A stretch of DNA of 64,000 nt from Prorocentrum cordatum (taxonomy: Eukaryota; Sar; Dinophyceae; Prorocentrales; Prorocentraceae), in contig CAUYUJ010003003.1 in the NCBI GenBank assembly GCA_963575745.1, forward strand, positions 140,001-204,000, given 5' to 3'. Under the pieces are notes generated by a model. That model was not told the DNA's origin. It did not search any database and saw only the letters and a program-made list of their open reading frames with translations. The stretch's first letter is position 1; every line of letters begins with the position of its first letter. The translations under genes were made by a program, and so were the position numbers. Positions 10,881-19,187 of this stretch are shown here, in pieces.

Positions 10881-11042
10881 CACTGAAGGGGCCCTGGGAC
10901 ACACAAATAAATACACACAAATAAAATGATCCCCCATATTTTCTTATATAGTTTGGGTCTTTGTCTCCCCGCCCAATTCCCATATTTTCCCATATTTCCC
11001 TGGGACTCGACGATTAATTGTGTCTGTGTGTTTCTTTCCCTC
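10880..11042. repeat. Dispersed repeat R2, copy 1
   Basis: Order of motifs: GAAGGGGCCCTGGGACACAC, AAATAAATACACACAAATAA, CCATATTTTC, a second TTCCCATATTTTCCCATA, then CGATTAATTGTGTCTGTGTG. The copy at 23222 has the same order. This family provides the empty-site reference for the transposon insertion at 17951. Confidence 0.85.
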
Positions 11043-11329
11043 CTGAGTCACGCGGAACACGAGAGAAGAACGAGGGGGAGGGGGGGGTCACAGGAAGGGC
11101 GGGGCGGAGCAGGAGGAAGGGCCGCATGCGGTCCAGATACGGGCCAAACTGACTCCAATGTCTCCGCCCAGGGCTCCACGAATCGGATCGGCGGCAGTCG
11201 GCAGCCAGATCGGGAGCAGTCGAACCGGCGGCAATCGTCAGGCCAGGAAGGCCTCCACTGAGAACTCGGCGCCCAAAGTCGAGGCACATCGACACTGGAA
11301 GCGACCGAGATCTGAGAGAGTCGAGTCGG

Positions 11330-11500
11330 AGGACTAAGTTGCTCTCGTCGTACTTGCGGACCGCGCTCCAGAAGCAATCTCGAGCACACCCAAAAAAGTA
11401 TCGAAACAGAGTGTGCCCGTGCCCGACACGCTGGCGAGGTGTCGGGCAATGATCGCCTCCCGAAGCCCGACACGTGAGAGCCCTCCAGTTCCGGCACCTC
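11330..11500. repeat. Dispersed repeat R7, copy 1
   Basis: TCGTACTTGCGGACC, AAAAAGTATCGAAACAG and GCCCGACACGTGAGAG recur in this order at 46404-46590. No coding signal. Confidence 0.65.
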
Positions 11501-11559
11501 TTCCTGGCGCGTGGCATTCCTCCCGGCGATCAGGGCTCAAGTGGGCTGGAACGTCACGA

Positions 11560-11895
11560 AGAGGAGGAGGAGGAGGAGGAGGAAGAGGACACCACGGAGA
11601 AGGAGGAGGAGGACAACAAGGAGGAGGAGGAGGAGAAGGAGGAGGAGGAGGATGAGGAGAAGGAGTAGGAGGAGGAGGAGGAGGAGGATCAGGAGGAGCA
11701 AGGAGGAGGAGGAGGAGGAGAATGAGGAGGGCAACAAGGAGGATAAGGAAGAGGAGGAGGAAAACAAGGAGGAGGAGGAGGAGGAGGAGGAAAAGGAGGA
11801 GGAGGAGGAGGAGAAGGTAGGAGGAGGAGCAGGAGGAGGACGAGGAGGAGGAGGAGGAGGACGAGGAGGAGGAGGACGAGGAGGAGGAGGAAGGC
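11560..11895. repeat. (GGA)n polypurine tract
   Basis: About 335 bp of nearly pure purine on the plus strand. Poly-Glu, poly-Arg and poly-Gly frames are artefacts. Confidence 0.95.
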
Positions 11896-12059
11896 GCGCG
11901 GAGTTCCTCCTGGAGACCAAGCCGCGCGCCCTCCGCCGGCCTCGGGGCGGTGCCTCCGCCGCGGCGCGGCCAGGGCCCCCCGCCCTGGGCGGCGAGGCCG
12001 CGCCCCTCCTCGGGTCGAGGGGGCGACGCTCGCTGAGCATTTCCTTGGGGTGGGATGGC

Positions 12060-12195
12060 TCAGGGTGAAATCCGTATGTTCGGTGTCCGTTCCATGGGAA
12101 CCTGCGTGGCTCCCGGCACTGTCCAATTTGGGCCTGATTTGGACCGGATTTGGAACACATTTGGACCGGATTTGGACCAGACTTGGACTGGATTC
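12060..12195. repeat. Dispersed repeat R8, copy 2
   Basis: Matches 10740-10880 and ends in tandem TTTGGACCGGATTTGGAAC units. The 330 bases after it hold nothing recognised. Confidence 0.65.
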
Positions 12196-12534
12196 GTGAG
12201 GGCTAGGAGAACGAGGAGGCGGAGAGGGAACAGGAGGGGAGAGGAGGAGCAGGAAGATGGGCCAAATGTGGCCCCCACGCTGTCCACATACAGGAAAAGC
12301 TGATTTCAATGTCGCCGCCCAAGGCTCCCATGAACAGACATCGAACGTATGGGCTTTTGCACCTTGAAAGCCGATCCGTCTCGTGATTCACTTTCTGCAG
12401 ATTGAAGCCTCGAAAACCCATCGAAACGGCGTTTCAGATTTTACCCTTTGCCCTCCACCCAAAGAAAATGCTCGGGCTCGATGGTCTCGGTGCCCAGGCC
12501 TCCAGCATGTAGAACGGAGGCGCTTCGTTTAGGT

Positions 12535-12640
12535 CGGGCACGTCCCCCTACAGGCGGATCGTCGACGAGAAATAAAAAATGGAAGCAGCCCAACATAGTA
12601 GAAAATTATCAGGAAGTTGTCCCCAGACTGCGTTTCAGGG
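12535..12640. mobile_element. M1-family MITE, left end only
   Basis: TAGGTCGGGCACGTCCCCCT and the following GTCGACGA match M1; the right terminus is lost. Confidence 0.6.
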
Positions 12641-12727
12641 AACGTCTTCCTAGCCGTCTTCTCCGCGGTGCCCCAGGCTGCCGCGTGCGAGGCGCTTGCT
12701 TCCTTAGAGGCGGCGGCGGCGGCGGCG

Positions 12728-12975
12728 GCCCTCCTACCTCCTCCTCCTCCTCCTCCTCCTCCTCCTCCTCCTCCTCCTCCTCCTCCTCCTCCTCCTCGCT
12801 CCTGTTGTCCTCCTCCTGTTGTCCTCCTCCTCCTCCTCCTCCTCCTCCTCCTCCTCCTCCTCCTCCTCCTCCTCCTCCTCCTCCTTGTTGTCCTCCTCCT
12901 CCTCCTCCTCCTCCTCCTCCTCCTTGTCCTCCTCCTCTTTGTCCTCCTCCTCCTTCTCCATCTCCTCCTCCTCCC
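12728..12975. repeat. (TCC)n polypyrimidine tract
   Basis: About 250 bp of TCC with a few TTG interruptions. It is the inverse of the (GGA)n tract at 11560-11895, so the two could pair. Confidence 0.95.
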
Positions 12976-13204
12976 AGGCCCCCAGGACCGTCGAACACCG
13001 ACTCGAGGGCACCGAGGGGAGCCGCGCGGGGTCGCTGCGAACCCCCCCCGCGGAAGCGGGCGGGCCGCGGGCGGGCGCGGCGGGGCCTGCGCCAGCGGCG
13101 GCGGCGCGGCGCCGCAGCCCGCGCCGCACGCGCGGGGCGGCGCGCCGGGCAGGAACGTCAGCGTGGCCTCGGGGCGGGGGCGCCCTCCTCTCGGGGGCGG
13201 GGGC

Positions 13205-13330
13205 CATCTCTGAAGGGGCCCCAGGACACACCAATAAATGCACACAGATAAACAGATTCCCCGTATTTTCCCATATTTTCGGGTCTGTCTTCCCCCTGTG
13301 AGTGCGTCTGCGTGTGCGTTTCCCTCCCGA
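13205..13330. repeat. Dispersed repeat R2, copy 2
   Basis: GAAGGGGCCCCAGGACACAC, AATAAATGCACACAGATAAA and TCCCATATTTTC, truncated before the CGATTAATTG segment. Confidence 0.8.
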
Positions 13331-13382
13331 ATCGGGAAACGCGCCCTGGTGACAAACTCTTGTCGGATCCCCATTTGACTAC

Positions 13383-13545
13383 CTACCAGACCACCCCAAC
13401 CCAACCCGAAGACCCGAATTTGACCCGAACTTCGGGCTGGGGGGGGGGGTACGGGTTCCACGTGTTTTTTCAATGTTCCCCGACCCCCCCCCCCCACTGG
13501 AAATCGAAGGTAAAGTTGGGCCTTCGGGTTGGGTTGGGGTGGCTT
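13383..13545. mobile_element. MITE family M7, copy 1
   Basis: Termini CCACCCCAACCCAACCCGAA and TTCGGGTTGGGTTGGGGTGG are perfect inverted repeats. The body contains GTACGGGTTC and CCCACTGGAA. Copies at 23386 and 34984. Confidence 0.85.
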
Positions 13546-13632
13546 GGTGGGAGGGTGACCACTGGCACTCTGCCGTCGGGACACACATCTCTCGGGCCCG
13601 GACGCCTCCCTCGGCGCGGGAGGCACACCTGC

Positions 13633-13634
<2 letters not shown>

Positions 13635-13664
<30 letters not shown>
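13635..13664. repeat. (GA)n microsatellite
   Basis: About 15 GA dinucleotides; its reading frames give Arg-Glu and Ser-Leu strings. Confidence 0.95.
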
Positions 13665-13666
<2 letters not shown>

Positions 13667-13694
13667 ACCCCGAGGCTGGCACACGCTAGCTGCA

Positions 13695-13874
13695 GCCGCT
13701 ACGGGGGGATTGTCGATGAAACATAAGAAAAACCACACAGATCACCAAAAAATATCACAAAAATAGTATGGGGACTATTGTTTGACTATTGTTCGACCTT
13801 TTTGGTGTATTCTTGGTGTGTGTTTCTCATTTTTCGTCAAAAAAATCCCCTGTAGGGGGACAGGCCAGACATAA
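13695..13874. mobile_element. M1-family MITE, left terminus truncated
   Basis: Begins inside the left terminus (CTACGGGGGGATTGTCGATG) and ends AGGGGGACAGGCCAGACATAA. Next to a complete copy, giving a tandem pair. Confidence 0.75.
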
Positions 13875-13881
13875 CGCTAGC

Positions 13882-14051
13882 TTTAGGTCGGGCGTGTCCC
13901 GCTACGGGGGACTTTGGATGACAAACAACAAATACGCAGACCATGCTCAAACGTGGCAAAACAAAAAAATACTCCAAAAGTCGTCCCCGGAGTAATTATT
14001 CTCTGGACTATTTGGGAGTACTCCTCCTGTAGAGAGACAGGCCCGACTCAA
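13882..14051. mobile_element. M1-family MITE, complete
   Basis: TTTAGGTCGGGCGTGTCC on the left, AGAGACAGGCCCGACTCAA on the right. Confidence 0.85.
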
Positions 14052-14141
14052 AGCCAGCGAGGGCCAGCGAGCACGCCCGAAAGCCCTGCTCGAGCCTCGA
14101 GTGTTCGCTCCTGCATTCGCACCGTCTTCCACTCCCTCCTC

Positions 14142-14327
14142 CTACAAAATGTTATCGTCCGTGCTGCCTTCTTCCATCTCGTCCTCGCCAGCGTCACCTT
14201 CTGCTGCAGTTGCTGCCCTTGCATCGTGATTCTCGTTCGTGTCTCCATCGACGCAGAGCCCCCCCCAGCTCAGCACCTGGGCACGAGCGGCGAACATGTC
14301 CGCAGCCGCGCGCTCGCAGTCTGGGCT
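14142..14327 (-). CDS. Unrecognised candidate terminal exon (acidic C-terminus)
   Basis: After an acceptor-like CGCCCCCAG the minus strand reads about 61 residues, including PDCERAAADMFAARAQ, VLSWGGLCVDGDTNENHD and the acidic end GDAGEDEMEEGSTDDNIL before a TAG at 14144-14142. The balanced composition, strong 3' acidity and lack of repeat structure suggest real coding. No family is recognised. If the carboxypeptidase really reaches 7 kb, a stop here would sit inside it, so this may be a separate transcript, an alternative end, or chance. Confidence 0.3.
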   Translation of the reverse strand, partial: SPDCERAAADMFAARAQVLSWGGLCVDGDTNENHDARAATAAEGDAGEDEMEEGSTDDNIL

Positions 14328-14396
14328 CTGGGGGCGCGGATGCGCAGCCGCTCGGAGGCCTTCCGCGCCGGGCAGCCGCCAGAAAACGCCCCGTGT

Positions 14397-14632
14397 CTTG
14401 AGCAGGGACCGTCCTTCCTATAGTCCTACCACGGAATGTTCTTGGAATCCAACGCTGTTCCGAGAACATAAACAAGTCCTTAGAACATTCGCCCGATGTG
14501 TTAAAACAAAGACAGTCCCGGCCAGAAGTGTTCTAAGAACATTTCGTGGAGACCACGAGCGGTTCTCAGAACACTGTTTGGTAGGGCCTGTAGGCGAGCC
14601 AGGGAGCTACGCCACTGCTCGAGTGTCCGCAA
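14397..14632. repeat. Dispersed repeat R1, copy 2
   Basis: TTGAGCAGGGACCG start, CCCGATGTGTTAAAACAAAG centre, GAGCCAGG...CGCCACTGCT end. Confidence 0.85.
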
Positions 14633-14699
14633 GATCCGCGGCCCGTGGGCCCCACGGGCCGCGGACACGGGCCGCATGGTGCACAGCAGCGGATTCGCT

Positions 14700-15045
14700 C
14701 CTCCCTCCTCCCTCCTCCCTCCTCCCTTCTCCCTCCTCCTCCCTCCTCCTCCTCCTCCTCCTTCTTCTTCTTCTTCCTCTTCTTCCTCTTTTTCCTCTTC
14801 TTCCTCTTCTTCCTCTTCTTCCTCTTCTTCCTCTTCTCCCTCCTCCCTCCTCCAGCCTCCTCCTCCTCCTCCTCCTCCTCCTCCTCCTCTATTCCTCCTC
14901 CTCCTCCTCCTCCTCCTCCTCCTCCTCCTCCCTCCCTTCCTCCTCCTCCTCCTCCTCCTCCTCCTCCTCCTCCTCCTCCTCCTCCTCCTCCTCCTCCCCC
15001 TCCACCTCCTCCTCCTCCTCCTCCCCCGCCTCCTCCTCAATCATG
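14700..15045. repeat. (TCC)n/(TTC)n polypyrimidine tract
   Basis: About 345 bp almost purely pyrimidine; frames of poly-Ser, Pro or Leu are artefacts. Confidence 0.95.
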
Positions 15046-15149
15046 TGCCCAGGTGCGCGGCCGTGGGAACGGGACTTAACTAGGAATGGGCGCCAGGAGA
15101 TCTGGGGAGACATCCTGGCCTCGGCCAAAATACTATTGATTTTTTTCCC

Positions 15150-15265
15150 TAACAGAAATAATTCGCTGAGCAATTAATGCTGTAGTTGTACTGTAGGGTG
15201 CTACAGTAAATAATTCGCTGAGCAATTAATGCTGTAGCTGTAGCTGTAGCTGTAGCTGCGACGAA
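15150..15265. repeat. Direct repeat flanking the 118-bp array
   Basis: AATAATTCGCTGAGCAATTA followed by ATGCTGTAG occurs twice and passes into CTGTAG hexamers. A diverged relative (AATAATTCCGAAACCAATTA) lies beyond the array at about 17140, so the array looks bounded by related ends. Confidence 0.65.
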
Positions 15266-15289
15266 GCTTTCGCGCGGCGTTTTTTTTCT

Positions 15290-17075
15290 GTTTTTTTTTA
15301 CGACGCCGGGAGGTCTGGGCCAGGAAGGAAAAAGGAGTTAGAAAGGAATTTGATAAGGGATTTCAAAAGTTAGAAAGGAATTCAGTTTTTTTGCGTTAAA
15401 TTTGTTTTTTTACGACGCCAGGAGGTCTGGGCCGGGGAAGAAAGAGGAGTTAGAAAGGAATTTGATAAGGAATTTCAAGAGTTAGAAAGGAATTTCTTTG
15501 TTGGGGTCGCTTTTTGTTTTTTTAACGACGCCGAGATGTCTGGGCCAGGAAGGAAAAAAAGGAGTTAGAAAGGAAATTGATAAGGAATTTCCAGAGTTAG
15601 AAGGGAATTTCGTTTTGGGTGTTGTTTTTAAACAAAAAAGAAACGACGCCGGGAGGTCTGGGCCAGGAAGGAAAAAGGAGTTAGAAATGAATTTAATAAG
15701 GAATTTCAAGAGTTAGAAAGGAATTTCGTTTTTGGTGGTGGTTTTTTGTTTTGTTTTTTACGACGCCGAGAGGTCTGGGCCAGGAAGGAAAAAGGAGTTA
15801 GAAAGGAATTTAATAAGGAATTTCAAGAGTTAGAAAGGAATTTCGTTTTTTGGAAATTGTTTTTTGTTTTGTTTTTTTACGACGCCGAGAGGTCTGGGCC
15901 AGGAAAGAAAAAGGAGTTAGAAAGGAATTTAATAAGGAATATCAAGAGTTAGAAAGGAATTTCGCTTTTTTGGATTATTTTTGTTTTGTTTTTTTAAACG
16001 ACACCGAGAGGTCTGGGCCAGGAAGGAAAAAGGAGTTAGAAAGGAATTTAATAAGGAATTTCAAGAGTTAGAAAGAAATTCATTTTTGGTGGCTGTTTTT
16101 TGTTTTGTTTTTACGACGCCGGGAGGTCAGGGCCAGGAAGGAAAAAAGGAGTTAGAAAGGAATTTATCAAGGAATTTCAAGAGTTAGAAAGAAATTTTGT
16201 TTTTGGGTTGTTTTTTGTTTCATTTTTTACAACGCCGAGAGGTTTGGGCCAGGCAGGAAAAAGGAGTTAGAAAGGAATTTAATAAAGGAATTTCAAGAGT
16301 TAGAAAGGAATTTCGTTTTTGGTGGTGTTTTTTTGTTTTGTTTTTTTACGACGCCGAGAGGTCTGGGCCAGGAAGGAAAAGGAATTAGAAAGGAATTTAA
16401 TAAGGATTTCCAAGAGTTAGAAAGGAATTTCGTTTTTTTTGAAATTGTTTTTTGTTTTGTTTTTTTTACGACGCCGAGAGGTCTGGGCCAGGAAGGAAAA
16501 ATGAATTAGAAGGGAATTTAATAAGGAATTTCAAGAGTTAGAAAGGAATTTCGTTTTTTTGGGCTGTTTTCTGTTTTTTTACGCGCCGAGAGGTCTGGGC
16601 CAGGAAGGAAAAAGGAGTTAGAAAGGAATTTAATAAGGAATTTCCAGAGTTAAAAAGAAATTCGTTGTTGGTGTTGTTTTTTTGTTCTGTTTTTTTTTTT
16701 TTTTTCACGACGCCGAGAGGTCTGGGCCAGGAAGGAAAAAGGAGTTAGAAAGGAATTTAATAAGGAATTTCAAGAGTTAGGAAGGAATTTAGTTTTTGGT
16801 AGTTGTTTTTTGTTTTGTTTTTTCACGACGCCGAGAGGTCTGGGGCAGGAAGGAAAAAGGGGTTAGAAAGGAACTTAATAAGGAATTTCAACAGTTAGAA
16901 AAGAATTTCGTTTTTTGGGGGGCTGATTTTTGTTTTGTTTTTTTACGACGCCGACAGGTCTGGGCCAGGAAGGAAAAAAGGAGTTAACAAGGAATTGAAT
17001 AAGGAATTTCGAGAGTTAGAAATGAATTTCGTTTTGGTGGTTGGTCTGTTTTGTTTTTTTACGACGCCAAGAATA
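15290..17075. repeat. 118-bp tandem array, about 15 units
   Basis: Each unit carries TTACGACGCCGAGAGGTCTG, GGCCAGGAAGGAAAAAGGAG, TTAGAAAGGAATTTAATAAG, a second TTAGAAAGGAATTTCG and a T/G-rich spacer. It is much AT-richer than its surroundings. Frames of 60-75 residues recur unit by unit (WARKEKGVRKEFNKEF) but are broken in most units. Confidence 0.9.
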
Positions 17076-17223
17076 TTTCGAGCCTACATTATTAATTCCC
17101 GACACAATTATTGATGTAATTGCATACAGTGCGCACTACAGAAATAATTCCGAAACCAATTAAAGCTGTACTGTAACCAAAAAAATCAATGGTAATCCTC
17201 CCCCGCCCATAACCATCACCTCA

Positions 17224-17464
17224 GTGGGCCCCGGAAACGGCAGGGCCGTTTCTTCACCGGTTCCGAAGAAGTGCCCCTTGAAAATGGAAACGGCAAAAAA
17301 CGGTGACCGGAAACGGCAACAAAAACGGCTCCAAGAGTGGAACCGGAGCGGGAACCCGCAAAAGAACGGCGACGGAACAGGTAAAAAAAACAGCGTCGGA
17401 ACCAATCAAAAAACGGCAAATCGGAACTGGTAAAAAACGGCCCTGTCGTTTCCAGGGTCCACTA
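17224..17464 (+). mobile_element. MITE family M2 (GGAAACGG), copy 1
   Basis: Termini GTGGGCCCCGGAAACGGCAG and CTGTCGTTTCCAGGGTCCAC, body of AACGGC(A)n units. Three more copies at 29571, 49855 and 50287. Confidence 0.85.
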
Positions 17465-17725
17465 AGCCCATCACCCCCCTCTTCGTCGCCCCCGAATATT
17501 ACGCCGGGTATGTTCTTCGCCCACGATGTTACGCCGCATTGTGGACAGCCGGTGCTTACGCTACGCAGACTTGTGACCCTCGAGCGATGCCGCTACTCCC
17601 TGGACCTCTCCAAGGCTGCGCCCTCGCCAGAACTTCCAGGCGGGCCCGGCCCTGGCGACGAGGGCCTCCCAGGCGGCTCACGTTGGCGAGAGCGCGGCAG
17701 GGGCAGCGGCATCGGTACCATTCCC
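17465..17725. other. No recognisable feature
   Basis: Ordinary GC-rich sequence between two MITEs; frames of under 160 residues lack any family resemblance. Confidence 0.5.
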
Positions 17726-17904
17726 TACAGTCGGGGCGCTGACCTAAGGAACCCTGAGTAAGGAACGAGGCCCCTTTTCTCCAGAGCTGAAGTTCGATTT
17801 CCCACGGAGAACCTCAGGAAAACCGAAGGCAAACTGCAGAAGAATCAAGGGACACCGAGCCCCTCTCCAACGAAAAGGGCTCCTTCTGCAGGGCCCCGGC
17901 TGTA
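17726..17904. mobile_element. MITE family M3 (TACAGTCGGGGC), copy 1
   Basis: Inverted termini TACAGTCGGGGC and GGCCCCGGCTGTA. The body matches 47179-47358 throughout (AGGAACCCTGAGTAAGGAAC, CTCAGGAAAACCGAAGGCAA). Confidence 0.85.
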
Positions 17905-17918
17905 TTCCGACCCTGGAT

Positions 17919-17950
17919 GACTGAAGGGAAACTGGGACACACAAATAAAT
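17919..17950. repeat. Dispersed repeat R2, left part of the interrupted copy
   Basis: ACTGAAGGGAAACTGGGACA and CACAAATAAAT continue, after the transposon, at 22908. The last eight bases AAATAAAT are the target duplication. Confidence 0.85.
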
Positions 17951-17977
17951 GCGCGCCCCCCCCTCTGAGATCTACCT
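17951..17977. repeat. Left terminal inverted repeat of the transposon
   Basis: Pairs with 22881-22907 at 25 of 27 positions. Confidence 0.9.
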
Positions 17978-18041
17978 TGAAGCCCTTTTCAAAGCAAAGA
18001 AGTACGAGGACACCATCGCTGTCCAAGTTTGCAGTAACAAT

Positions 18042-19187
18042 TTACCTCCGCCAAAAGTTGGCACAGAACGTGGATCCCATCTCGGCCCAAAGGTCTTTGC
18101 CCCTGTGCCAGTAAAGCCACTGGGCGCTGCGAATTGCAGTGGCGGCCGTCTCAGAATTGGGCGCCATTGTCTGGCCACCCAAGGTTGAGCGGATGTATTT
18201 CCAAGCGCTGTCGATAACCTGGGAGCCGGCCTTGGTGCGCAACTTCCTACCACATGGAAGCTTATGAGTTGCCAAGCGCGCGTAGCACGGCTTGATCCAC
18301 ACCCACTTGCCATTATTTTTCACTCTCTTTTTGCAGTGCCGCACTGAATCGTGCAACACTCCCTCAACTCGCATGGCGTAGCTCTTAGCGCGGTCCGTAT
18401 GCAAAATAATGCGCCTACCTTTCAAATAGCGGTTTGCCAGAGGCGCCCAATCGACCTTCCTGATTGCGCCTGGCCCAGGAGCCCTCTTCACCGTGGGAGC
18501 CGCGGTAGTCTTCGCCAGCACCAGCGACTCGGGCCGGCCTCGCTCCACGATGCCCGCCCATTGTTCCCATTCCACGCTCTCGGGGTCGTCCGCCTTGGCT
18601 GCCCATCCAAAGACTGCTTCATCTGCTTCAGCGTCCCTCCAGTCGCGGTCGTTGCCAACCCCGAAAACGATCGTCTTCTCTCGCTTCTTGACAAACTTCT
18701 CGCGCTGCTTCTTCACGGCAATCGAGATCCTTTCGATCGCCTTGTGGTTTGCGGAAGAGATCAATCTGCGAACCGTGGGATTGCTTCCTCCTGCTAGAAT
18801 GCTGAACAAGATGGCCACCTGCTTCTTGAAAGGCGAATGCGTGGCCCCCCACCCAGTAGAGAAGACGGGGTGATGAGCATGTGGAACAGTGAACTTCTGA
18901 CAGCCCTTGCGGTTGCACCTGCACCGAAGGCCGCGGCCTTTCACCTTGCGAAGACAGCCGAGTCTACCTCTAGGCGCAGTGGGAATCAACGGCCACGCCC
19001 GCCAACCTCGCGACCCCTCATCCCCAAGCTCCCTCCCCCCGTCTGCAGCGAGCGTGTTTGCGTTGATTCCCAGCCGCCAAACCTTTGCAGCAGTGAAGAC
19101 ACATCTTGCCCTCCTTGTTGTCCAGGGTGTTATCGCGGATGCACCGGCGGTAGAGCTTATCGTCAGGCATCTCCAAGATGGATTCAA
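18042..19187 (-). CDS. ISXO2-like (IS1595/Merlin) transposase with zinc-ribbon-like N-terminus
   Basis: DNA-cutting and joining enzyme of the element. Within the 381-residue frame, a cysteine cluster RCRCNRKGCQKF (residues 88-99) with a preceding MCLHCC in the overlapping upstream frame looks like the zinc ribbon of IS1595 transposases. A helical region (120-170) follows, then the RNase-H-like core: ADEAVFGW (Asp189), a WEQWAGIVERGRP strand pair (208-219), ILHTDRAKSY (Asp265) and QVIDSAWKYIRS (Asp326). In the family the third acid is normally Glu in an HTNxIExxW context; here it is Asp and the His is absent. The frame opens with TTG and overlaps the polymerase/protease frame by about 170 bases in another phase, so the real protein probably continues from it by frameshift or splicing. 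The stop is about 90 bp from the left terminal repeat. Confidence 0.8.
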   Translation of the reverse strand: MNPSWRCLTISSTAGASAITPWTTRRARCVFTAAKVWRLGINANTLAADGGRELGDEGSRGWRAWPLIPTAPRGRLGCLRKVKGRGLRCRCNRKGCQKFTVPHAHHPVFSTGWGATHSPFKKQVAILFSILAGGSNPTVRRLISSANHKAIERISIAVKKQREKFVKKREKTIVFGVGNDRDWRDAEADEAVFGWAAKADDPESVEWEQWAGIVERGRPESLVLAKTTAAPTVKRAPGPGAIRKVDWAPLANRYLKGRRIILHTDRAKSYAMRVEGVLHDSVRHCKKRVKNNGKWVWIKPCYARLATHKLPCGRKLRTKAGSQVIDSAWKYIRSTLGGQTMAPNSETAATAIRSAQWLYWHRGKDLWAEMGSTFCANFWRR

